Positions 34,295 to 41,545 of a DNA stretch of 41,987 bases are shown piece after piece. A program made the translations under genes and the position numbers. The notes under the pieces were generated by a model. That model ran no database searches, was not told the DNA's origin, and was given only the letters and a program-made list of their open reading frames with translations. Source of the stretch: a virus; the IMG/VR virus record IMGVR_UViG_3300022935_000046, positions 1 to 41,987 of that record. The stretch is one strand, 5' to 3'. The stretch's first letter is position 1. Each line of letters opens with the position of its first letter.

Positions 34295-35803
34295 ATGGCA
34301 TACATAATAAACACTTTTAACGGTAACCAACTCGTTGTAGTTGAAGACGGCACAGTTGACCAAACTACCGATATTAAACTTATTGGTAAAAACTACAGTG
34401 GTTACGGAGAAGCACAAAACGAAAACTTTTTGCATTTATTAGAGCATTTTGCAAATACAACAGCACCTGCTAAAGCAATTACAGGACAGGTTTGGTATGA
34501 TGCAGGTACTGCAAAACTTAAATTCTACACTGGTACAGCATGGAAAAATGCTGGTGGAGCAGAAGTTGCTGCAACAGAACCAGCAGGATTAAACGAAGGT
34601 GATTTGTGGTACAATACTACAAGCAGTCAGTTATATGCAAAAAATGCAGTTGGAGAATTTATTCTTGTTGGACCTCAAGCAGCAGGCGACGGTACAACAC
34701 AAATGCAAAGTGTTACAGTAGTAGACAACCTCAGTGCTAATAAATCTATTATTGTTGCATTAATTAACGATACTCCAGTGTATGTCATTAGCTCACAAGA
34801 ATTTACTTTAGGCTCAACACAACCTGCAGATGCTCCAGATTTAACTGGATTTACATTAATCCGCAGAGGCATAACATTAATTAACACAGACAGCACAACA
34901 GGTGTAACAACAGGTGCAGGTACAGCAGGCGAACCAGTTATTTGGGGTACTGCAAGTGATGCGTTAAAACTAAACGGACAACCTGCTAGTGATTTCTTAA
35001 CAGCAAGCACAGCAAACTTTACAAGTATTGCACGTTTTGCTGATGCAGGATTTACAGTTGGTAACAGCAACGATTTGTCAGTAAGTGTTGTTTCAGATAC
35101 AATTGGTCAAATACAAAACCAAATTGGTGATAGAATACTTATGGGTGCTACACGTAGTGGTGTTGGCGTTGGTAATATTATAAGCATACGAAATCAAGAT
35201 GCAGTTAATACAGGTATTTTCCCTGAGACAACATCTCTTTACAATTTAGGTAGTGCTTCATTAAAATGGTCAACTGTACACGCAGATACATTTAGTGGTG
35301 AGGCAACTTCGGCGGCTGCACTTGATGTTGCAGGCACAGCTCGTACAGCAAGCACATTAGGAACAGCAAACACTATTGCAGCTAGAGACAGCAGTGGTAA
35401 CTTGACAGCAGTAATTTTCAGTGGTACTGCAACAAAAGCACGTTACGCAGACTTAGCAGAAAAATACACAACAGATCAAGAATATCCAGTTGGCACTGTA
35501 ATGGCTATTGGTGGCGCATCAGTAACAGCCGAAGCAGTAGCAGCAAAAAGTTCAGATGTTGCTATAGGTGTTATCAGTGAAAATCCAGCATACTTAATGA
35601 ACTCTGATATTGATGGACAGGCTATTGCACTTAAAGGTCGTGTACCAGTAAGAATTAAAGAGCCAGTATCAAAAGGACAATCAGTTTATGCATGGGAAAA
35701 CGGAGTTGCTACTACAACTGCAACTAGAGCATTTGTAGGAGTAGCACTTGAAACAAATACCAATGCAGAGGAAAAACTTGTTGAGTGCATACTAAAAACA
35801 TAA
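34295..35803 (+). CDS. Fibre-like protein, paralogue 3, with a distinct C-terminal domain
   Basis: The 502-residue product has the same N-terminal adapter (LIGKNYSGYGEAQNENFLHL, QVWYDA, GDLWYN, ILVGPQ). The middle is Ala/Ser/Thr-rich. The C-terminal 120 residues (about 383-502) form a domain often seen at the end of phage fibres: KARYADLAEKY, YPVGTVMAIGG, IGVISENPAYLMN, ALKGRVPVRIKEPVSKGQ. This type resembles tail domains related to peptidase G2-like or intramolecular-chaperone modules; I see no certain catalytic residues. Transcribed alone from the late promoter at 34265. Confidence 0.75.
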   Translation: MAYIINTFNGNQLVVVEDGTVDQTTDIKLIGKNYSGYGEAQNENFLHLLEHFANTTAPAKAITGQVWYDAGTAKLKFYTGTAWKNAGGAEVAATEPAGLNEGDLWYNTTSSQLYAKNAVGEFILVGPQAAGDGTTQMQSVTVVDNLSANKSIIVALINDTPVYVISSQEFTLGSTQPADAPDLTGFTLIRRGITLINTDSTTGVTTGAGTAGEPVIWGTASDALKLNGQPASDFLTASTANFTSIARFADAGFTVGNSNDLSVSVVSDTIGQIQNQIGDRILMGATRSGVGVGNIISIRNQDAVNTGIFPETTSLYNLGSASLKWSTVHADTFSGEATSAAALDVAGTARTASTLGTANTIAARDSSGNLTAVIFSGTATKARYADLAEKYTTDQEYPVGTVMAIGGASVTAEAVAAKSSDVAIGVISENPAYLMNSDIDGQAIALKGRVPVRIKEPVSKGQSVYAWENGVATTTATRAFVGVALETNTNAEEKLVECILKT

Positions 35804-35806
35804 ATA
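35799..35806 (+). promoter_or_regulatory. Late promoter CATAAATA for the 322-residue gene
   Basis: CATAAATA overlaps the TAA stop of fibre paralogue 3 (35801-35803), 24 nt before the next ATG; TTAAGGA (35818-35824) is the Shine-Dalgarno sequence. Confidence 0.8.
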
Positions 35807-35830
35807 TACGTAGTTAATTAAGGAATTGTT

Positions 35831-36799
35831 ATGGCAGTAGGAGATATAATATCAGCCGCTAGGTACAACACTCTACAAGGTAGAATTGCAGCAATTTTAG
35901 GTGTAGGTAGTGGAGATAAAGGATATAACAACACAGTGTTGAGTAGTCCAGTACCAGTAGGCAATGAAGTTACTGCCGAGCATATGCAAAACTTAGCAGA
36001 CGATTATACAAAAATTTATGTACACCAAACAGGTAGTTTACCTGGTGGTTTAATTGGACAAGATGTTGTTACTCGTGTTAAATCATCAGAAACAGGATTA
36101 GTTTGGGATGACCTGTATGATGAATATGAAACAAACTTAACAACTGTAGAAACAAATAGGTTTGATACACATTATGATTATGTAGCAGTAGAATCTTCTA
36201 GTGCAAATTCTACACGTAGCACAGTTTGGGGTGGTAGTGCATTACCACAGAGTGTTATACATGAATTTACAGTAGATTTTGGTACAGCAAATGCACGTAG
36301 AGGATTTTTTAACGCAGGTGGCGAAATTAGATTTAGTGCTGCACTAACACATACTCTTGCAGTAAGTGATCCAGATTATCAAAAAACCGAAGACTGGAAA
36401 GCAATGCTTACAGCAATGCAAACAGTTATTTTCAATTATGATACCACAGAAAGTTATAACTTACAAGGTACACCAGAAGATGTTACTGACGATACTGTAA
36501 CGGGTGCTGGCACAGGTAGTGCTATTGGTAACCTTGACTTAACCAGTAGCTATCAAACCATTTATACAAAAACTGGTTCAGCTGCGTATGTTGACAACGA
36601 ATACACCATACAAGCTAAAGCAGAATCTAGTAGCAAAATTAGATTCTTAATTACGTTTGCTGATGATGCAAATGGAGCAGGTGGAGCAGACGAAAGAGTA
36701 AACGGAACCTTAGTTAGTTCAATAGCTCATATGAGAGCAGATAGCATGTCCTATGTATCAAATCCTGCTCCTGCATATTCTCTTATAACAGGTCTTTAA
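35831..36799 (+). CDS. Structural protein of unknown function, paralogue A
   Basis: The 322-residue product is not one I recognise. Its N-terminus (ISAARYNTLQGRIAAILG) looks like a short helical hairpin of a tail-associated protein. The middle has FFNAGGEIRFSAAL (about 158-171) followed by DWKAMLTAMQTVIF, and the C-terminus a KIRFLITFADD strand with an Asp/Gly-rich loop. The same three elements in the same order occur in the next gene, so the two are paralogues. Late promoter in front and position after the fibres point to a virion protein, perhaps a fibre tip or decoration. Confidence 0.65.
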   Translation: MAVGDIISAARYNTLQGRIAAILGVGSGDKGYNNTVLSSPVPVGNEVTAEHMQNLADDYTKIYVHQTGSLPGGLIGQDVVTRVKSSETGLVWDDLYDEYETNLTTVETNRFDTHYDYVAVESSSANSTRSTVWGGSALPQSVIHEFTVDFGTANARRGFFNAGGEIRFSAALTHTLAVSDPDYQKTEDWKAMLTAMQTVIFNYDTTESYNLQGTPEDVTDDTVTGAGTGSAIGNLDLTSSYQTIYTKTGSAAYVDNEYTIQAKAESSSKIRFLITFADDANGAGGADERVNGTLVSSIAHMRADSMSYVSNPAPAYSLITGL

Positions 36800-36827
36800 T
36801 TGACAAAAAATAAATTTAATGTATAAT
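36800..36827 (+). promoter_or_regulatory. Sigma70-type promoter in front of paralogue B
   Basis: TTGACA (36800-36805), a 16-bp spacer and TATAAT (36822-36827): both hexamers match the consensus exactly. It overlaps a late promoter element, so the gene may be transcribed both by the host-type holoenzyme and late in infection. Confidence 0.75.
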
Positions 36828-36832
36828 AAATA
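36825..36832 (+). promoter_or_regulatory. Late promoter AATAAATA for paralogue B
   Basis: AATAAATA shares bases with the -10 hexamer of the sigma70-type promoter. It is followed by CATTATACTGAGGAG, giving a Shine-Dalgarno sequence before the ATG at 36853. The surrounding AATGTAT ... ATACATT (36818-36836) is an inverted repeat that could also bind a regulator. Confidence 0.65.
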
Positions 36833-36852
36833 CATTATACTGAGGAGAAACT

Positions 36853-38001
36853 ATGTCTGCAACTGGACAGCCAATTACGGCGTTAGAATACAACAATATT
36901 AGAGGAAGTATTGCAGCCAAACTAGGCGATTTTAACACGTGGACTGAGCATGGTTTAGCAACAAGTACTACGTCAAGTGGATATGGTAGAAATTTTACTA
37001 GTAATTTAGTTGTAGGAGGAAGTACTCCTGGTGTTAGTGATACTGTAACTGAACAGCAACATTTTGATTTGTGGTTAGATTTACAAGCAGGTCATGTTCA
37101 TCAATTTGGTACTATGAATGCAACCATTTCTCCTACTGAATTTGAGGGTAAACTAACATATCCTGCTGATGTTGATATTCCTAATAGAGATTTAATTGCT
37201 TGGCCACATTATGTAGACTTGCAAACTACTGCCGCAGCAGTCAATGCATTTAATCATGCTACTACAGATTTTGACAGTAGCAGCTTTACAACTGGATTAC
37301 TTCGTACTTCAGGTGGTACAAGTTGTAGCAGTACTAGAAACGGATCTACTAATCCTTGGAGCACTACAATAACACACAGGGTTACAGTCAATTTTTTGAA
37401 TCACAATGATTTATTATACTTCTTGAGCGCAGGCGGCGAAATAAGATTTGATGCAAGTTTAACAGGCGGTACAAGTGGAACTGCAAATACCAAAGATTGG
37501 GACTGGTCACAAATATTAGCAGCTATGGGTACTATTCGTTTTGGGCGTGTTGCAGGTAACTGGCGTACAGAAGCAATTAGTCCAGGCACAGGTACAGGAA
37601 GTTTGTTATCTAGCATCAGTACAGGCACAACACCGACTACATTAATATTCCAAAAGCAAGGTGGTGTAACAACAGGTAATCCAAGTCCAGGAGATCCAGG
37701 TGGTACAACTATCTATGATAATAACAGCTACAAAATCTATGCAAGTACAAATGTAACATTTGCAAACGCAACTGCTTTGGTATTCCAAATTGAATTTGAT
37801 GATGCTGATACTGGTACAGGCGGCCAACAAGGTTATCCAGGTGAACCTGATGTGGGTGGTATTGACGAAAATGTAACAGGAAACGTTACAAGCAACGTTT
37901 ACACTTATACGCCAAGTAGTACCTTTGTATATGATAGTGTTACATATAGTGCTATTACACAAGCAGCACCAAATGGTGTTGTAAACTCTGCACTTGTTTA
38001 A
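36853..38001 (+). CDS. Structural protein of unknown function, paralogue B
   Basis: The 382-residue product is a longer relative of the preceding one: ITALEYNNIRGSIAAKLG at the N-terminus, FLSAGGEIRFDASL (about 189-202) with DWSQILAAMGTIRFG, and near the C-terminus VFQIEFDDAD followed by a Gly/Pro-rich loop. It has additional His/Trp-containing segments (HVHQFGTM, IAWPHYVDL). No enzyme motif seen. It is the last gene before the sigma70-driven cassette; its own 5' region carries both promoter types. Confidence 0.65.
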   Translation: MSATGQPITALEYNNIRGSIAAKLGDFNTWTEHGLATSTTSSGYGRNFTSNLVVGGSTPGVSDTVTEQQHFDLWLDLQAGHVHQFGTMNATISPTEFEGKLTYPADVDIPNRDLIAWPHYVDLQTTAAAVNAFNHATTDFDSSSFTTGLLRTSGGTSCSSTRNGSTNPWSTTITHRVTVNFLNHNDLLYFLSAGGEIRFDASLTGGTSGTANTKDWDWSQILAAMGTIRFGRVAGNWRTEAISPGTGTGSLLSSISTGTTPTTLIFQKQGGVTTGNPSPGDPGGTTIYDNNSYKIYASTNVTFANATALVFQIEFDDADTGTGGQQGYPGEPDVGGIDENVTGNVTSNVYTYTPSSTFVYDSVTYSAITQAAPNGVVNSALV

Positions 38002-38012
38002 TCAGTAATAAG

Positions 38013-38041
38013 TTGACTTTACCAAAAATTTATTATATACT
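38013..38041 (+). promoter_or_regulatory. Sigma70-type promoter for the glycosyltransferase / radical SAM cassette
   Basis: TTGACT (38013-38018), a 17-bp spacer and TATACT (38036-38041), followed by GGAG (38052-38055) before the ATG at 38064. No ATAAATA element is present in this gap, unlike the structural genes, so the cassette should be read by the host-type holoenzyme. Confidence 0.7.
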
Positions 38042-38063
38042 ATAGCTCTAATGGAGAATACGT

Positions 38064-38411
38064 ATGGACGAACGTTTATCAAAAGCACTTGATATTAGCA
38101 ATTATATGATTACACTTAACAATCAAAAAAGATTGTTAAAAGAACAATATGCAGAAAATTTAATTTACTATTACAACGGAGGACAGTTCTCCGTCACACA
38201 ACAACTTATAAGTTTTTGTCAAAGTCTTGTACAAAAAGAACAAGATGAAACTATCCTTATTGATGATAACAATATTCCAATTCAAGTAAATGATTTAGAA
38301 GATTTTACGAATTCAGTAATTTCACAATATTTTGAAGCAAGCAACAAATATTTTACTGAATACAATAAGTTAAAAACAAACAGATCAGTTGAAAGCATAA
38401 TGGATTTATGA
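38064..38411 (+). CDS. Small helical protein of unknown function
   Basis: The 115-residue product appears all-helical, with Gln/Asn- and Tyr-rich helices (LIYYYNGGQFSVTQQLISF, about 32-50) and a conserved-looking acidic loop ILIDDNNIPIQ. No motif I can name. It is the first gene after the sigma70-type promoter and its stop overlaps the next ATG (ATGA), so it probably works with the following glycosyltransferase-like protein, perhaps as a partner or adaptor. This is inference from coupling only. Confidence 0.6.
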   Translation: MDERLSKALDISNYMITLNNQKRLLKEQYAENLIYYYNGGQFSVTQQLISFCQSLVQKEQDETILIDDNNIPIQVNDLEDFTNSVISQYFEASNKYFTEYNKLKTNRSVESIMDL

Positions 38412-39250
38412 GTCAAGGTGTACTACTTTTTGCAAGTAACAATACAAAAATTAACTATGTAAAGCAAGCATATTTCCTTGCACTGCGTATTAGCAAGTAT
38501 ATGAACTTGCCCACAAGCCTTGTTACTGATGTTGATGTAAAATCTAAATTTCCAGATTACGTTGATGCATTTGATAACATAATTTTTGTTAACAATCTCA
38601 AACATCAATATGCAAATAAACGTTACAATGACGGAAGTGTATCCAACAGGATTTTGCCTTTTAACAACGGTAACAGAGCAGACGCTTATTTTTTAACACC
38701 ATACGATGAAACAATCGTAATGGACACAGATTATATTGTGTCAAACAACATACTAAACAACTGTTTTTGTGCAGCAAACGATCTTTTGTTGTACACAGAT
38801 GCAGTGCATTTAGGCATACACAACGGTACTCCTGAATTTGACAGAGTTAGTGATACTAGTGTAGATTTTTATTGGGCAACTGTTGTGTTTTTTAGAAAAT
38901 CTAAAATTAACGAAGTATTCTTTAATTTAGTAAAACACATACAAGAAAACTATATGCACTACAGAAGCATATACCAATTTAAGAGTAATGTGTATAGGAA
39001 TGATTTTGCTTTTAGTATTGCTGCACATATCATGAATGGATACCAGCAAGGCAACTTTATAGCAAAGTTACCCGGTAAACATTTTTACACAATTGATAAA
39101 GATGTATTACATAGTATCAAGGATGATGAAATTACCATGCTAATGGAAAAAGCAGGCAGACTTGGAGAGTATACTTTAGCAAAAACCAAAGGATTAAACA
39201 TACACGTTATGAACAAGTTTAGTTTGGAGAGAGCAATTGACAACCAATAA
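38408..39250 (+). CDS. Glycosyltransferase-like protein (GT-A type), copy 1
   Basis: The 280-residue product begins with a Rossmann-like strand-helix (GVLLFASNNTKINYVKQAYF, about 4-23). It has the sequence LTPYDETIVMDTDYIVSNN with a DTD motif (106-108), the metal- and nucleotide-sugar-binding DXD signature of GT-A glycosyltransferases. Later aromatic-rich segments (DFYWATVVFFRKS; LPGKHFYTIDKD) fit an acceptor side. The nearest known class by eye is GT8-like. The next gene has the same plan, so the two are paralogues. Substrate unknown: it could transfer sugar to phage fibres, to host glycans or to a small molecule. It overlaps the preceding gene by ATGA. Confidence 0.65.
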   Translation: MSQGVLLFASNNTKINYVKQAYFLALRISKYMNLPTSLVTDVDVKSKFPDYVDAFDNIIFVNNLKHQYANKRYNDGSVSNRILPFNNGNRADAYFLTPYDETIVMDTDYIVSNNILNNCFCAANDLLLYTDAVHLGIHNGTPEFDRVSDTSVDFYWATVVFFRKSKINEVFFNLVKHIQENYMHYRSIYQFKSNVYRNDFAFSIAAHIMNGYQQGNFIAKLPGKHFYTIDKDVLHSIKDDEITMLMEKAGRLGEYTLAKTKGLNIHVMNKFSLERAIDNQ

Positions 39251-40082
39251 TTTTACAATGCTTGCTCAAAACAGTGATTTTGATTATGTAAGACAAGCAT
39301 GTCTTGCTGCAATGAGTATACGTGCTACAAATGAAAATGCAAAAATTTGTTTAATTACAAATGATCCTGTGCCTTCACGTTATAAACAATTATTTGACGA
39401 TATTGTAGAAATACCTTGGGGAGACCATGCAGAAGATGAAGACTGGAAAATAAGTAATCGTTGGAAAATCTATCATGCTATTCCTTATGATGAAACTGTT
39501 GTACTTGATACAGATATGCTTGTGTTACAAGATCTAAACAGCTGGTTTGATTTTTTAAGAAATTATGATTTGTTTTATACTAGCAAAGTTTACACTTATA
39601 GAGGTGAAGTTGTAGATAAAACATTTTATCGTAAAGCATTTGCTGCATATGCTTTACCAAATCTTTATAGTGGAGTACACTATTTCAAAAAATCGGATCT
39701 AGCACATGAATTTTATACATGGCTAGAAATGATAACCAACAACTGGCAACTTTTTTACAAGCAATATGCAGGCGGCAAAACTTTTCAAAAAGTTTGCAGT
39801 ATGGATCTTAGTGCTGCTATTGCAGCAAAAATAATGAATATTGAAAACAAGATTACTAATCCTAATGTAATGTATCCTAGTTTTACACATATGAAACCTA
39901 AAATACAAAATTGGAATCAAAACTTTCAAGAAAGATGGCAGGATAGAGTTGGTGTGTATTTAGATGAAGATTTGCAATTAAAAATTGGCAACTATAAACA
40001 AAACGGTGTTTTTCATTATACTGAAAAAGATTTTGTAAGTAATCATATTATTTCAATTTACGAAAACTATTTAGGATTGTAA
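39237..40082 (+). CDS. Glycosyltransferase-like protein (GT-A type), copy 2
   Basis: A 281-residue paralogue of the previous product: MLAQNSDFDYVRQACLAAMS at the N-terminus and IPYDETVVLDTDMLVLQDL with a DTD motif (91-93). A LYSGVHYFKKSD segment (about 143-154) resembles the N/S-x-G-V-x-x-F element of GT8-type enzymes. Together these suggest a metal-dependent, retaining-type sugar transferase. The frame starts at a TTG inside the end of copy 1 (14 bp overlap), with GGAGAGA a few bases upstream; an ATG at codon 8 (39258) is the alternative. The spacing to the Shine-Dalgarno sequence favours the TTG. Confidence 0.7.
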   Translation: MTTNNFTMLAQNSDFDYVRQACLAAMSIRATNENAKICLITNDPVPSRYKQLFDDIVEIPWGDHAEDEDWKISNRWKIYHAIPYDETVVLDTDMLVLQDLNSWFDFLRNYDLFYTSKVYTYRGEVVDKTFYRKAFAAYALPNLYSGVHYFKKSDLAHEFYTWLEMITNNWQLFYKQYAGGKTFQKVCSMDLSAAIAAKIMNIENKITNPNVMYPSFTHMKPKIQNWNQNFQERWQDRVGVYLDEDLQLKIGNYKQNGVFHYTEKDFVSNHIISIYENYLGL

Positions 40083-40083
40083 T

Positions 40084-40629
40084 ATGCAAGTAGAAATTAT
40101 TACCAGCAGATATGTGCATTATGATGATAAAGGCGCTATAACAAAAATTTCAAGAGAAAAAGATGAAGATTCAGATGCTATTCAAGTTCCTTTTTCTAAA
40201 GTAAAGAAATTAATGGAAGGCAGAGAATCCTTAGTTGAATATATTGTTGAATGGGATTTCTTAGAAAAAAAGCATGTTCTCAAACACATGAGTGAATGGA
40301 GAACAGAGCAACTTAAAGATAACTTTTTATACGAAATTCAAAACGACGAAAACGCAGATGCTATAGTACAACAAGACAAACAAAACAAATGTTGGAGACT
40401 GGTATTGAGTGAAGAAGTACTTGAAGCAAAAGTAGATCCTACGAAGCAATTCTACAGCATTACAAAAAAGTATGATCCTAATGTGTTGTATAGATTAATT
40501 AGATTTGAAAAAGTTGGCGACGAATACATTGTTCCTTTTGAGTTAGATTTTGAAGTTGACAACCTTAATTTGTCAATATATACTGTAAGGAAGTTTTCTA
40601 CGTATTCATATGAGGTAATCGATGGCTAA
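40084..40629 (+). CDS. Unknown protein within the glycosyltransferase cassette
   Basis: The 181-residue product starts 1 bp after the previous stop. It has a beta-rich N-terminus (EIITSRYVHYDDKGAITKIS), a charged middle, and an FYSITKKYDPNVLYRLIRFE segment (about 122-141) followed by a VPFELDFEVDNLNLSIYTVR strand pair. No catalytic motif seen. It overlaps the next gene by 8 bp, so it belongs to the same message as the sugar-transfer genes. Role unknown. Confidence 0.55.
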   Translation: MQVEIITSRYVHYDDKGAITKISREKDEDSDAIQVPFSKVKKLMEGRESLVEYIVEWDFLEKKHVLKHMSEWRTEQLKDNFLYEIQNDENADAIVQQDKQNKCWRLVLSEEVLEAKVDPTKQFYSITKKYDPNVLYRLIRFEKVGDEYIVPFELDFEVDNLNLSIYTVRKFSTYSYEVIDG

Positions 40630-41545
40630 TACATTTCGTGTAGTTGACTATGATATTATATATCTTAGTTACGACGAACCAAATGCTGAAAAAAACTATG
40701 CAGATTTATGCACCAAGGTACCTTGGGCAAAACGTGTACACGGAGTAAAAGGCAGCGATAGCGCACACAAGGCTGCTGCTAAACAAAGCGATACAGATCG
40801 TTTTATCACTGTAGATGGTGATAACAGGGTAACTGATGATTTCTTAACACAAGTTATCAACTTTGATGAAAACGTAGATTTAACAAACAAAGTAATCAGT
40901 TGGACTGCAAAGAATATTATTAATGGACTTTCCTATGGTAATGGCGGATTGAAATGTTGGCCTAAAGCCCATGTATTAAACATGCGTACACACGAAAATG
41001 CAGATCCAAATAATCCACACGCTCAAGTAGATTTTTGTTGGGATACCGAATATGTTCAAATGAATGGAACATTTAGTAAAATTTACAACAATGCTACTCC
41101 GCATCAAGCATGGCGTGCTGGTTTCCGTGAAGGTGTTAAAATGGCACTGGACAGAGGTATGAGAGTAGGCATTGACGAGTTTCATAAAAATCATTGGAAA
41201 AATCTACATCGCTTGTATGTGTGGTTAATGGTTGGTGCAGATGTAGAAAATGGTCGTTGGGCTATTTACGGCGCTCGTGAAGGATTGTACAAAACAATGT
41301 GTACAGATTGGGACTTTGTAAATGTACGTGATTTTGACTGGCTTAATGAATATTGGGATAGCAAAGAAATTGACGAAGATAAAATGGAAGAAGATACAGT
41401 TGATCTTGGTTACAAGTTAATCGAAGAACTTGATTTGCCGATTGCAGCCGAGCCATTAAATGGTAATCAAAGTCTCTTCTTCAAAACAGTTTATCAGAAT
41501 CCTACTCGTGATAACAGCAAGCAATTTTTAGATAGAGAAACTTAA
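40622..41545 (+). CDS. Third glycosyltransferase-like protein (DGDN motif)
   Basis: This 307-residue protein opens with YDIIYLSYDEPNAEKNYADL (about 10-29), then WAKRVHGVKGSDSAHKAAA and RFITVDGDNRV (60-70). D65-G-D67 is the position of the DXD motif of GT-A enzymes, and the block resembles a group of phage and marine bacterial proteins labelled glycosyltransferase-like. A conserved-looking C-terminal half has HQAWRAGFREGVKM and a Trp-rich NGRWAIYGAREGLY. It differs clearly from the two upstream paralogues. GAGG precedes the ATG, and its stop is joined to the next ATG (TAATG). Donor and acceptor unknown. Confidence 0.6.
   Translation: MANTFRVVDYDIIYLSYDEPNAEKNYADLCTKVPWAKRVHGVKGSDSAHKAAAKQSDTDRFITVDGDNRVTDDFLTQVINFDENVDLTNKVISWTAKNIINGLSYGNGGLKCWPKAHVLNMRTHENADPNNPHAQVDFCWDTEYVQMNGTFSKIYNNATPHQAWRAGFREGVKMALDRGMRVGIDEFHKNHWKNLHRLYVWLMVGADVENGRWAIYGAREGLYKTMCTDWDFVNVRDFDWLNEYWDSKEIDEDKMEEDTVDLGYKLIEELDLPIAAEPLNGNQSLFFKTVYQNPTRDNSKQFLDRET

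Noticed and set aside
33897-34301. 134-codon leftward ORF spanning the end of fibre paralogue 2
   Set aside because: It crosses a real stop, a late promoter and a start on the other strand; hydrophobic shadow composition.
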